Below, piece after piece: positions 32,591 through 43,689 of a stretch of 64,000 nt of DNA; positions within the stretch are counted from its first letter, which is position 1; every line of letters starts with the position of its first letter. The position numbers were made by a program, and so were the translations under genes. The DNA lies in the NCBI RefSeq assembly GCF_029962835.1, contig NC_080582.1:14454032-14518031 (forward strand). The letters run 5' to 3'. This stretch comes from Magnolia sinica (lineage: Eukaryota; Streptophyta; Magnoliopsida; Magnoliales; Magnoliaceae). Under the pieces are notes generated by a model, which made no database searches, had not been told where the DNA came from, and saw only the letters and a list, made by a program, of their open reading frames with translations.

Positions 32591-32894
32591 ATAAAAAATC
32601 TATTTATTAAAAATTTCCATATTAATTTTTTTATGGGCGCATGGTTTTATGTAGTGTTCAATTTGTAGACAATAATATCAATAACAATGCAATATTATTG
32701 TTATCACAACATAGGCAATATCAAGACCATAATCTTTCGTTTCATTTCCAGTTGTCATTGATTTCATGGCAAAATACCGTGTTGTTAAATTTCTGAAATA
32801 TTGATGGATGTTTGGATGGAAAGTTGGATGGTTGGGTAGATAGATGGAATGGTTGGATGGATAGATGGGGATGGTTGGATTGATTCCTTGTGAT

Positions 32895-33173
32895 CAAGGT
32901 GTTCTATAACCGTAACGGTAACCGTAACAGCCACCACCATTACCATTATGATACAAGCCGTAACAGCTGTTACAACCCCCATATCAGCCGTTATGGCTAT
33001 TAAAAAAAAAAGAAAAAAAAACTATTACAGGACCCTTACATTATGTGGCCACTATGGCTTGTTTTTTCTGTAACAGCCTTTACAACCGTTTCAGCCCTGA
33101 AACGCATAACGGTTATGATCGTTACCATTACGAAACGGCCGTAACCGTTACATAACCCATTTTAAATACCTTG
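32895..33173. mobile_element. hAT-type MITE of the GTAACGG family, 279 bp
   Basis: It begins CAAGGTGTTCTATAACCG and its other end reads CAAGGTATTTAAAATGGG on the opposite strand, so both termini start CAAGGT. The body is full of CCGTAACGG-type inverted motifs. Flanks CTTGTGAT (32887-32894) and CTTACGAA (33174-33181) match at five of eight bases and both fit the hAT duplication pattern nTnnnnAn. The element at 44844 is the same family. Confidence 0.7.
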
Positions 33174-33181
33174 CTTACGAA

Positions 33182-33674
33182 TGAACATGCTTTTAGACTC
33201 CTATTAAATGGAAACATATTATGCATGCATTCTTTTTCAATTTTTCATTCCTAAAATCCAAATATGTGTATTTTAACATCTCCTAAAGTTTCATTAAAAA
33301 TTCCACCATTTCCCCATGGTTCCCCACATTTTCGGATATCAGCAATATCAATATAGTTTCTAGTGATACCAACACTTCAAAAACTGATCTCAGTAAATAA
33401 AAAATAAAAAATAAAATAATACAAGGAAATTCAGTTTTTATAGAATTTTGGCAAATTTCCCAAAAAATTTTAAATAGGACCGACACAAGCGCGATGTCAT
33501 CGATATGTGCAAATGTATTGACAATATCAAAAACTCATAACAATGATATTTTCAAAAAGTGTATTGGTATATCATCCATACATTGAGATCGAGAGACATC
33601 TCTATTCATTTGGTTGGGACCGTGGGTGCAGGATGATGAAGTGATCCATAACGAGCCATCTGCACTGAGATGCG
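33182..33674. other. no gene seen
   Basis: AT-rich sequence without a supported frame. The minus-strand open stretch at 33283-33486 is hydrophobic and shows no motif. Confidence 0.4.
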
Positions 33675-33971
33675 TCATCCATTACAGCCGGACTGAAGAA
33701 GGATGTCAATGGCAGAGGAGGTAGTATCCATAGATGCCATGCGAACAAAAGAAAAACCCCACAGTTTCGAAGACCCTTTCTTCCTAGGGATTACAAATTC
33801 CTTAACTTCCCTTGTCCTGAAGAAGACCCTAGATAGCATTTTTTCATCCCAAGGCAGTCGCAAATTAGCAACAAAGACGGATGGGAAGCTTGCAAAAGCT
33901 GAGTATGAAGATTTCTTCACACTACCAGGATTCCACTCCTTGTTCTTTAGCTCATGAGACTTTCTTCTCAC
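33675..33971 (-). pseudogene. RRM-like fragment, possibly from a LINE or a host gene
   Basis: The 98-residue frame contains PSVFVANLRLPWDEKMLSRV, then EVKEFVIPRKKG and WGFSFVRMAS. This is the spacing of the RNP-2 (VFVANL) and RNP-1 (GFSFVRM) motifs of an RNA-recognition domain. Several plant LINE proteins start with such a domain, as do many host RNA-binding proteins. No flanking homologous part was found, so the source is open. Confidence 0.45.
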
Positions 33972-34499
33972 AACTTGAGTCCAATCACCCTTACTCAGAT
34001 GAACTGATTGTGACAGTGGGGCCGAACCCTAACCTAAGATGCTTGACAAGCTACCCCCTAAGAGACATGAAGAAATAATGACACAACTATGGGAAGGAGA
34101 GACGGGAATTGCCGATAGAAGAATGGGAAGGGAAATCGAGGTAGCAATTGCTAATAACCCTAGCACTCTCTCTAGAAAGCTTACCGAGAAGAACAATGTG
34201 TGAGAACCTTTGCTAGAGAGAGGTACCTAGCAGATTGCGGGAAGGGACATGCGAAGCGTACCTTGGGGATATACCTCTAGAGACGGATCTGCCTTTATCT
34301 GGGTATGAAGGTTGGGGTTTGCTTCTCCTTGCCAAAGGTCTGAAGGAAGCCTTACAAACGTGAAATGTCACAGCTTCGCTGGATGGGGTTCCAAATATTA
34401 ATCTTTTAGCCTCGTTTACTCCAATGACTTTTGACTCTCACGTCCTTTTCCTCCCAATCCCATGCGATTTCCTGAGATTGAAAATGCTAAAGTACTCAA

Positions 34500-34692
34500 T
34501 AGATGATTAACTTCTCTTCTTCTTCTCATCGAACCAAATGTTTTTCTTCAGCAACAAGAATGGACAAACTAGTACAAGGAGGCAATTGGATAGTGTTTTC
34601 TTCAACAAGAATAGGCATGGGCACTGAGGGATGGGATGGTGAAGCTTCCAAGTCAGGAGATTTACCTTTATTTGAGAAGAATTGAGTGGGCT
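34500..34692 (-). pseudogene. Ty1/copia relic, distal piece (integrase-RT linker)
   Basis: Across the chromovirus insertion the minus strand joins VTFFEPTQFFSNKGKSP with a Pro/Ser-rich stretch (SPSHPSVPMPILVEE). This is the typical copia passage from the integrase end (FFE motif) into the linker before RT. A stop near 34520 ends it and no RT follows, so the 3' half of pol is missing. The other part is 38924-40825. Confidence 0.6.
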
Positions 34693-35913
34693 TGATGGGG
34701 ACATCACGCGCACACGCGCACTCACGCCGCCCCCCCTACGCACGTACGTACGTAGAAGGAGGACCCCACCATTGATCTGGCTCGATGACGACGTCCAGGG
34801 AGGGCCTCCTAGCTAGAAGTCAAGTTTTGGTTCAGAAAAGTGGCCCGATAGTCAAGAAAAGCCCACCATGGGATCTCATGATCGTGGCCCACTGATCGGA
34901 TTGGTTTTATATTTTAGGTTTTGCTTATTGTTATTATTTAGAACATCGTGAATGCTTTAGATTTCCTTATTTGATTTTTATTTTAGTTTACTTCATCGCC
35001 AAGTAATAGGTGTCGCACATGGTGCGAGTTTTGGGTATAGGGTTCTCCCTATAAATAGGCACCCCTTGTAGTTCTTTTCATTCATTGAAGTTAATAAAAA
35101 AATTCCTGCTTTATTTTTCTGCTCTCTTCGTGAGTTGTGGAAGAATTCAAAAGTGGGTGCGAAGCCCTCCCTTTTCGAAGGGCTAACTACCGTGGTGCGA
35201 AGCCACATCGATCTCCATTCACCCCCATCTTCCATCATCCTTTTTTTTCCATCTTCCCCCACCATCCGTACTTCGAATTTGTCCTTTTGTTGCATCAGAT
35301 TTCTTCATCGAAGCAAGTTTCCAGATTTCGGCCCGCAGGCGAGCTGAAACTTCGGCGGAGCACCACGCACAAACCGTACATCGGATCGAGCTGAAATTTA
35401 GAGATTTTGGAGTCCATCCCTGGCCGACCAGGGTCAAGGTGACCTTTTTCTGAATAGTGGGCCCCACACACGTGCGGCCGGGATCACGCGCACGTCCGTC
35501 TGGGCCATTGTTGCTGTCCACACGCGGGATCATCTTTTGGCTCAGGTTTTTATCCTCTTTTATCCTCTCATAGCCGTTTTTCATGAATCATAACCCTAGA
35601 TTACATGATCCCTAATTGATTTGCCCCTTTCTATCACCTTAGGGTTCCTTGAATTGAAATTAGGGAATCCCTTGGATTAGAGACTGATTTTTTATGCATG
35701 AGTAGTTGATTTTATTTCCCTTTGACATCATTTGGTTTCTAATTTTTATTGGTCCAGTTCTAGCCTGTATCGGCTTGGACCCGCATAGATTCCCCTTTAA
35801 TTGAATGTTTGGATTTTCATGTGGGATGTGGAATTTGCGTGATTGTTTCTGAATTGGTGTGATCTAAGCCTGAAATCTTGCATATCATATTTAATTTTCC
35901 ATGTCCTGCATCA
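34693..35913 (+). repeat. 5' LTR of the chromovirus derivative
   Basis: 1221 bp. A (ACGT)n stretch lies near the start (about 34740-34755), and a TATA box TATAAATA at 35050-35057 is followed by an AATAAA-type signal near 35093. It ends CTGCATCA just before the primer site. Confidence 0.95.
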
Positions 35914-35917
35914 AATT

Positions 35918-35929
35918 TGGTATCAAAGC
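35918..35929 (+). other. primer-binding site (tRNA-iMet type)
   Basis: TGGTATCAAAGC lies four bases inside the LTR. It differs by one base from the common plant retrotransposon site TGGTATCAGAGC, complementary to initiator tRNA-Met. Confidence 0.9.
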
Positions 35930-36120
35930 CTAGGGTTCTTGTAGGGGAATTCACAACATATTTAGGGTTTAGTTTGAGTCCTTCATGCATTCAGTCCATC
36001 ATATATATCTGAATTTTAGTAACAGTGTGTAGTCTCCTTCATATAGAGTCTCGTAAGGTCATTTAGTTTTTAGACACATATAGTTGTCATAGAAGGTCTT
36101 TAGGTTGAGCAAGTCACTAT

Positions 36121-37821
36121 ATGCCCACACGTACGGGTCGCAGTTTCGGTTTGCACCCTACACTAAATATGGAACAATTGCAAGAGTCACTAAACAAGAT
36201 ATCTCAGACATTGGAGTCTATGATTAAGCGCTTGGAAATGGACCAATGCTGTGAACAGCTTGATGTACGCATTACCCGACTAAAGACCATCGCTAGGACA
36301 AACCCCACCATTGGGGTAGATGTCCAATCTCAAGCAGGTGGCCTGGAGGATACACCAATGAATGGAGTTGGTCAAGGAATCAGTTATGGGTGTGCACCCA
36401 GATACCCACCCCATGAGAGACATAAAGACCACTATTTTGAGGGGTACAACATGTGTGGCCTTGTGGCTAGAGAGAGTGCACCAGCGGTTAGTGTAGAGTT
36501 ACCCACTGAGGCCATTCCGATAATGGATGAGTTACGTGATATCTTTCCCGATGATCTACCGGATGAGTCCCCTAGGAAGGATATAGAGCACACCAGAATA
36601 TGGGACATCGTAATACCTACAACCGAGTTCACGTTGAATAAGTTTGTCGATAGGTCCACAGGTCTAAGTCCTTGTGAAGTCGTTACTGATTATAAACCTA
36701 GGAAACTTATTAATCTTGTCCCTATGTCACTGTCCCATAGGCCGTCAGAGTCTGCAGAGTCTTTTGCGCATCACATTCATTCATGGCATCAAGAAATCAG
36801 GCAGAAGATCATGACTAATAATGAACATTACACATTTTATACAGACCAGTATAAATGTTTCAAAGGATTCAATATTGGGGACTCTATGATGGTCTGCATC
36901 AAGCCCGAGCGGTATCCTTCGAGGGCCGTTCGTAAGTTACACGCGTGTAGCGTTGGACCCATCAAAATTATAAAACGAAACGGTCTCAATGTGTATGAGA
37001 TAGATCTTCCACCTTCCATGGGAATTAGTTTCACATCTGATGTGGAGGATTTAGTTACTTTTCAGAGGACCACTGATACTTTGTCCGGCCCTTCGCCCAC
37101 CCATCCTGATTCCTCATATTTATCCCTTGAACCATGGCCCCTTTCCAACCCATTTTCCCAACCTCTACCTCCCATATCTACTTTTCCTAACCTTTCTTCC
37201 CAGCCTCTACCTCCCATACCTACCATTCTCGACCCATTTTTCCAGCTTCTACGTCCCATACCTACCCGTCCCAACCCATTTTCCCAGCCTCTACCTCCCA
37301 TATCTACCCTTTCCAACCCATTTTTTCAGCCTCTACGTCCCATACCTACCCGTCCCAACCCATGTTCCCAGCCTCTACCTCCCATACCTACCCATCCCGA
37401 CCCATCTTCTCAGCCTCTACCTCCCATACCTATCCTTCCCGACTCATTTTCCCAGCCTCTATCTCCCATACCTAACCTTCACACACCCAAAAAGGAAATA
37501 GAGGATATCCAGGACCATCAGATAGTTTCAACGTCGGACGGCGGGTTTCAGAAGTACGTGGTTAAATGGAAGTCACGCCCAGCTTCAGGCAGCATGTGGC
37601 TCACTGAGGAGGAGCTTCAGAGACTTGATCCTGACATCCTGAAGCGGTTCAGGAGTTTTATTTCTCCAGTGGCGAAATCTTTGCAGCCGGGGAGAATTGA
37701 TGGGGACATCACGCGCACACGCGCACTCACGCCGCCCCCCCTACGCACGTACGTACGTAGAAGGAGGACCCCACCATCGATCTGGCTCGATGACGACGTC
37801 CAGAGAGGGCCTCCTAGCTAG
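36121..37821 (+). CDS. open Gag / integrase C-terminus / chromodomain fusion protein, 566 aa
   Basis: The longest intact frame in the window. Residues about 17-45 form a helical, coiled-coil-like stretch (MEQLQESLNKISQTLESM) as at a Gag start. Residues about 117-150 match the chromovirus protease-RT junction (SVELPTEAIPIMDELRDIFP). From about 178 the integrase end begins (VDRSTGLSPCEVV), and FNIGDSMMVCIKPERYPS is the GPY/F-type module. Residues 346-457 are eight copies of a 14-residue Pro-rich repeat. A chromodomain follows (about 463-515: HQIVSTSDGGFQKYVVKWK, then MWLTEEEL). The last 41 codons lie inside the 3' LTR. Chromodomains steer integration by binding histone marks. Whether this fusion protein is made is unknown. 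An intact frame in a young insertion allows either recent origin or use. Confidence 0.85.
   Translation: MPTRTGRSFGLHPTLNMEQLQESLNKISQTLESMIKRLEMDQCCEQLDVRITRLKTIARTNPTIGVDVQSQAGGLEDTPMNGVGQGISYGCAPRYPPHERHKDHYFEGYNMCGLVARESAPAVSVELPTEAIPIMDELRDIFPDDLPDESPRKDIEHTRIWDIVIPTTEFTLNKFVDRSTGLSPCEVVTDYKPRKLINLVPMSLSHRPSESAESFAHHIHSWHQEIRQKIMTNNEHYTFYTDQYKCFKGFNIGDSMMVCIKPERYPSRAVRKLHACSVGPIKIIKRNGLNVYEIDLPPSMGISFTSDVEDLVTFQRTTDTLSGPSPTHPDSSYLSLEPWPLSNPFSQPLPPISTFPNLSSQPLPPIPTILDPFFQLLRPIPTRPNPFSQPLPPISTLSNPFFQPLRPIPTRPNPCSQPLPPIPTHPDPSSQPLPPIPILPDSFSQPLSPIPNLHTPKKEIEDIQDHQIVSTSDGGFQKYVVKWKSRPASGSMWLTEEELQRLDPDILKRFRSFISPVAKSLQPGRIDGDITRTRALTPPPLRTYVRRRRTPPSIWLDDDVQRGPPS
37156..37491 (+). repeat. 42-bp minisatellite coding a 14-residue Pro-rich repeat, eight units
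   Basis: In-frame units of the type SQPLPPIPT-x-PNPF occupy residues 346-457. Some units have FQPLRPIPTRPNPF instead, giving two alternating subtypes in the middle. It separates the integrase module from the chromodomain. Confidence 0.92.
37689..37697 (+). other. polypurine tract of the chromovirus derivative
   Basis: GGGGAGAAT lies immediately before the TGATGGGG start of the 3' LTR, inside the coding frame. Confidence 0.75.
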
Positions 37822-38918
37822 AAGACAAGTTTTGGTTCAGAAAAGTGGCCCGATAGTCAAGAAAAGCCCACCATGGGATCTCATGATCGTGGCCCACTGA
37901 TCGGATTGGTTTTATATTTTAGGTTTTGCTTATTGTTATTATTTAGAACATCGTGAATGCTTTAGATTTCCTTATTTGGTTTTTATTTTAGTTTACTTCA
38001 TCGCCAAGTAATAGGTGTCGCACATGGTGCGAGTTTTGGGTATAGGGTTCTCCCTATAAATAGGCACCCCTTGTAGTTCTTTTCATTCATTGAAGTTAAT
38101 AAAAAAATTCCTGCTTTATTTTTCTGCTCTCTTCGTGAGTTGTGGAAGAATTCAAAAGTGGGTGCGAAGCCCTCCCTTTTCGAAGGGCTAACTACCGTGG
38201 TGCGAAGCCACATCGATCTCCATTCACCCCCATCTTCCATCATCCTTTTTTTTCCATCTTCCCCCACCATCCGTACTTCGAATTTGTCCTTTTGTTGCAT
38301 CAGATTTCTTCATCGAAGCAAGTTTCCAGATTTCGGCCCGCAGGCGAGCTGAAACTTCGGCGGAGCACCACGCACAAACCGTACATCGGATCGAGCTGAA
38401 ATTTGGAGATTTTGGAGTCCATCCCTGGCCGACCAGGGTCAAGGTGGCCTTTTTCTGAATAGTGGGCCCCACACACGTGCGGCCGGGATCACGCGCACGT
38501 CCGTCTGGGCCATTGTTGCTGTCCACACGCGGGATCATCTTTTGGCTCAGGTTTTTATCCTCTTTTATCCTCTCATAGCCGTTTTTCATGAATCATAACC
38601 CTAGATTACATGATCCCTAATTGATTTGCCCCTTTCTATCACCTTAGGGTTCCTTGAATTGAAATTAGGGAATCCCTTGGATTAGAGACTGATTTTTTAT
38701 GCATGAGTAGTTGATTTTATTTCCCTTTGACATCATTTGGTTTCTAATTTTTATTGGTCCAGTTCTAGCCTGTATCGGCTTGGACCCGCATAGATTCCCC
38801 TTTAATTGAATGTTTGGATTTTCATGTGGGATGTGGAATTTGCGTGATTGTTTCTGAATTGGTGTGATCTAAGCCTGAAATCTTGCATATCATATTTAAT
38901 TTTCCATGTCCTGCATCA
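37698..38918 (+). repeat. 3' LTR of the chromovirus derivative
   Basis: 1221 bp, the same length as the 5' LTR, with six single-base differences seen (for example at 37779, 37804, 37825, 37979, 38405 and 38447). TATA box at 38055-38062. The coding frame ends inside it at 37821. Confidence 0.95.
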
Positions 38919-38923
38919 GGGCT

Positions 38924-40825
38924 CAAAGAATGTAACATAGGCACAAATAAATTGTCTTCGAAGATGAGGATTGTAACACCTATAAAACCCTTTTGTGTTG
39001 TAGAATACTCAAGTAAAATACATTTAATTGCTTTGGGGTCTAATTTATCATAGCCTGACTCTAATTGATGAACAAAGCATACTCACCAAAAAACATTGGG
39101 GGGCATAGAGAACAATGACCTAAAAACAAATTTACATGAGGGGACTAACTTGTTAAGATAATAGAGGGCATTCTATTGATCAAATAGCACCCTATTAAAA
39201 TTGCATCACTTCAAAAACTTTTTGGACATTTATATGAATCAACAAGGCACGTGACATCTCAAGCAAATGACGGTTTTTCCGTTCTACAACACCATTTTGT
39301 TGTGGAGGCACACAATGCTTGATGCAACCATTTTCAAATAAATAAAAAGCTAAAAGAATTGGATATATTCTCATTAGCATTATCTAAATGAAACACGCAT
39401 AGTTTGGAGTTAAATTGATTATCTACTTCCATACAAAAGATCTTAAAAACATAGAACAATTTGTATCTATCTTTTCATTAAATAAAGCCAAGTCATTCTT
39501 GAAAAATCATCAACAAAAGTTACAAAATACTTGTACCCTGACACGCTAAAACTCAAACAAGTTCCCAAATATCTGAATGAACCAAAGAAGATCAAACTAG
39601 ACTATGCTTTTCTACATGTGGTGGAAAAATGATTCGATGATGCTCACCTAACTCAAACACTTCACATTCTAAAGCTGACATAGGCAATAATGCAAAAATA
39701 AAGGAATGACAGCTTTGAGAAGCTTTAAAAACAAGTGACCAAGACGACAATATCACTAGTAAGGAGAAATGTTGTTTTGCACTACTACTCCAATGACTTC
39801 ACAGTCAAGATAGTAAAACACACAATGTTCATGTCCTCCACCAATCAACTTCATTGTCTTTAGATCTTGGAAAATACTGTGTGAAGGATAGAATATCACA
39901 AAGCGGTTAAGTGATTTTATGAGTTTACTAACAGACATAAAGCTAAATTTTAATTTAAGTATATAGGGAATTGATGACAATGAAAGAAAGGAATTTGAAT
40001 GAACAGTACCCATTTCACACACTTTAGACTGGGCACCGTTTACCAAAGAGATCAACAAACTTGGCAATAATGTATCAATAAAGGAAAGGGCACCTGACTA
40101 CCTATCATATGATCAAAAGCTTCAAAGTCAATAATCAATGGCGTAGAGGACTAGAACCCTAAACAAGTCATACCCGAGTTCATAAATGTGGTTAAGTGGA
40201 AGTGGCGATAGAGATGGGTTGATTCTTCAATAACTTGAAGTATTCATCTTTGGTAAGCATGACTATGTCCTCAAATGTACTTGTCTATTGAGTTGTAAGA
40301 GTAGAACCAACAGAACGAGACTCACTATCTTCAAAATACGATGCCTCATTTGCCCAACTGACTTCCCATGTCCAATATATTAACAATGTGATTTGTAAGC
40401 CCACATTGAGTACACTTTTTAGGTCCATAACCTCTAACAAGACCTCTTGTTGCATCATTACGACCACCTTGATTACCTTTACCACCTCCTTGATAATTAC
40501 CTTAGCCACCACACTCACCACCTCTACCTCGTCTAACAAATAATGTCAAAGGAAAATTATCATTGGCTCTACCCATAGAGCCAAGTGATACACATTGAAG
40601 GCAAACATAAACTCTTTTTAGGGATGGAACATCCTTGCCACTCAGGATATGTACAAGCATTGGCTCATGTTTTGGTGTCAAGGAAAATATGAATTTAGCC
40701 ACAAGAAAATCCTCATGTTGTCAATGTTGTTTCTCCGGATCATTAGTAAGTAGCTGATACACATTCATCTTCTCTTGCATTACTTTTTGAATTTCGAATA
40801 ATATTTCACCAAGATCATTTGGGAT
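38924..40825 (-). pseudogene. Ty1/copia relic: gag, protease-linker and integrase
   Basis: Read leftward from 40825, gag-like sequence (VAKFIFSLTPKHEPMLVHIL at about 40700, with a Gly/Arg tail) is followed by a Gag-pre-integrase segment at 40067-39756 (GAQSKVCEMGTVHS, then FSFMSVSKLIKSL and YYLDCEV). The integrase core shows FVTFVDDFSRMTWL near 39500 and PQQNGVVERKNRHLLEMSRA near 39290. Integrase upstream of RT is the copia order. The frame is full of stops and shifts. The chromovirus derivative cut this relic at 34693, and the continuation is 34500-34692. Confidence 0.8.
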
Positions 40826-40829
40826 ATAT

Positions 40830-41175
40830 CAGCACTACCTGTGCGTTTCGTATCGCACAGGTGGGATACAAGATATATCGTGGGATATATCAGCCGATAT
40901 CGTTGATATTTAAAACATTGCCCTATACAAAGGAAACCTATTATACGCACTTCTTTTTTGAGATGTTAATATTCAAAAGTGTGTATTAAGGTCTTTTTTA
41001 ATAATTCCTGAAGTTTCACAGAAAAATTCAACCATTTTCCCAATGTTTCCCTGTGTTTTCCAAAAGTGCGATAAATTACCTGATACAAATGATATACCCC
41101 ATGTGATAACCGATACGTATTTGTATCCAAAGGATGCGATACGTAACCCGATACTGATATTTCAAACACTGCTCT
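40830..41175. repeat. GATATATC-rich foldback repeat
   Basis: GGGATATATCAGC occurs twice (40831 and 40890). Two end-like motifs recur: GATATTTAAAACATTG (40905-40920) and GATATTTCAAACACTG (41157-41172). It resembles the repeat at 32320-32590. Paired ends and a duplication were not established. Confidence 0.4.
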
Positions 41176-43689
41176 TACCAGACAGTGGTCCGCACCAGGT
41201 GAATGGCCCACTCCAATTAAACTATGACACCTAAGATCAACATTCTCAGAACTTTCATTTCCTTACCATATCTCAATTCTTTTGGTCTTCTCTCATACAA
41301 ATTTAAAAGGAATCATGGGGCCTGTTTGGCTTTGGGCAAGCTGTGTATCATCAGCAATCCACTGCATGTTGTCAAGGCTAGTTGGGTCATGGACAGGTTG
41401 TTGCTACTGGAACTAAAGGTTACAGGACAGAAACAATGAATCAAATGGTTGCGAACCCTAAGAACAATAATTTTCCATGGTCTATACTTATTTAGATGAG
41501 GGAATTCTCTAACCCGATAGCACTAGACTTGCTTAACGCACTAGCTTTGAGTGACTTAAAAGCTCTATGAAGTCATACCAAAAGACAAAGAGCATCGCTC
41601 TCACTACGGTTGAAGTTATTCGCCTTTTATAAACAAGTTGAGTGTACTAATAGACTTGCTTACCATAACCGGATTTAGATAGGGTCTTGCTCAATAGGGG
41701 CATTCGGATGGACAGAGTTTTAGATTCAATAAGAAGTAGTTGCATCCCTTGTTTGTCGAACTTGATTGGTTGGTGGCACGTTTGCACATGTGCCACATTT
41801 TTTAGTGCTCAAAGATTGATGATGACACATGCACATGTGGGATGCTTGGACTTGGATGATTGTACACGTGACACATTGGAACATGTCACATAACTGCACG
41901 AATAAGTGTAATTTTCATGAGCATCAAAATCATAAACTATTATTGACAAGTAGTTCCACTCTCCATCGGAGACACCCAATTCATGGTCTAGTGGTCATAT
42001 AACCATAACTAGCCCAAAAATGCAATTCCCGTCAAAGGAGTTAAAATCCAAATAACACCATAGAGTGTTAATAAATCACAACTGGAATAGCATCCTGAGC
42101 GCCCATTTCATATTAGTGGGACCAATATTTCATTGATCTAGATCATCAATGTTATTTAATGTAGTGTCGATCAGGGATAAGCAAGAAACCTTCTAGATTT
42201 TGAGATCCCAACCATCATATATTTTCTCTTACTATGGCCCCTTGTATATTTATTAACCTTAAGGTTAGAAAAGTCCAAAGGTTATTGCTTCTTAGGGACC
42301 ACCATAAATATTGCTGAAAATGTTAGGATTACCACAAAATGTACTAGATAAAGCATGGGAACTATATGGAATTGCCAGTGCAATATTACAATGCCAAACA
42401 TTAACTTATGATTTTGATGACAACAAGCTCAACAATGTCTGTTTCAAAGCCTCTGAAATTCATTCATCCCCATTAGTGTTTTATGAAATGATGGCAGATT
42501 CGGATTTGAAAGTACTAGCCCTCTATTTTAGTGTTGCTATCTGTACCATTTCTTTTAGAAATCACTGGTCAAGCTCATCATCATTTTTACCAATTACAGA
42601 AATTCCTTAACTGACATACTTTCAGTTTTGGCCTCGACTATGTCTGCAGAAGGGGAAAGAGTGCGTCAGACTATTCAATTCCTCATTGTTTTTTACTATT
42701 TTTATTCAGTAATGATATAGAGATATTGAAGTTGGAGATCTGTTTATTTTTATCATGTAATGGGGAACTGTATTTCAGAGATCAATCTCGACATAGTTTA
42801 TCCACCTTTATGTGCTTGGGGCATTGTTATGGTCATTACTGATTCTCATGTACCATTTTACCGTCTACCATCCCATTAGCATTTGGTAGCAGAACATTGA
42901 TTTCTACAAATCATATCCACCGTTAGAAATTTGCTACTAAGCTTGTTGTTGACGGGGTGGAAAGACGTATTTGAATTATTTTCATTTTAATGAGTTATTT
43001 GGTTCTGTATTACTGTCCTACTATTTGGAGTATCAGCTGATGTGATTGGTTTGGTTCCTATGTCTATTATTGCAGGAAAGCTTCAAGTACAGGCTGTTAG
43101 GTACAGAGGGAGGTATTGGTTCATGGGGCCATGAATATGTTCGGTGAGCATTTCATTACCTGAGAGAATGAGGAGAGCTAGTTATCACCTAATAATTTTG
43201 GTCTGTTAGATTTTCATTTGTGTATGGCCATTACCTAACTGTTGACTTAGAGCCTTTAGCCAAATGGGTCATAAGAACCTGCTTGGATCCATTAACTGGA
43301 TGGAATGCCCTTCATTACATCCCTTGCCTCCTTGCATTTTTTTGGTGGATGTATACAAGGGCATATTATTTGAGTTTCCTGCTTGCATGAGTGTAGTAAC
43401 ATTCAAATTCAAGTTGCAGTTGGGTAATTTCTGGGCTTTCCAAATGATGGGGAATTCCTTGGAGCATATCCTCTTCAATTCTACTGCGAAAAAAAAAGAC
43501 AAATTAGAGCTGACAAGGAGCACTAGAAATAAAGATAAAAGGTTGCTGATGAAGAAAAAATTGGGAATTGGACAATGCAAGTGTAGGCTGGTGATAGGAC
43601 GTTTGGTGAGAAATCGTAAGGCTTGTATTCTTATGCTTCGAGAGCCTATAGTTAACACTTCTAAGTTACCTTAAGTAGCATGGGAATTG
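41176..43689. other. no gene confidently seen; one unrecognised open stretch at 42311-42610
   Basis: The plus-strand stretch 42311-42610 (MLKMLGLPQNVLDKAWELYG, then NNVCFKASEIHSSPLVFYEM) has protein-like composition over its first 75 residues and could be a captured or decayed exon. It has no family I can name. 43264-43674 is open but basic and unstructured. The rest is AT-rich. Confidence 0.35.

Larger units (their letters stand above)
34693..38918 (+). mobile_element. young chromovirus (Ty3/gypsy) deletion derivative, 4226 bp
   Basis: Two 1221-bp LTRs (TGATGGGG...CTGCATCA) of identical length bound an internal region of only 1784 bp. A perfect 5-bp duplication GGGCT flanks the element (34688-34692 and 38919-38923). 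A tRNA-iMet-type primer site and a polypurine tract are in place. One open frame fuses gag, a short pol piece, the integrase C-terminus and a chromodomain. RT, RNase H and the catalytic integrase core are absent, so movement would depend on enzymes supplied in trans. Six substitutions and no indels were seen between the LTRs. It interrupts an older copia element. Confidence 0.95.

Noticed and set aside
34993-35295. Identical 100-residue frames at 34993-35295 and 37998-38300 as a gene pair
   Set aside because: They are the same LTR region in two copies, and the duplication is explained by the retrotransposon.
37062-37316. Gly/Met-rich minus-strand frame opposite the Pro repeat
   Set aside because: Shadow of the 42-bp minisatellite. 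The sense frame is continuous with recognised domains.
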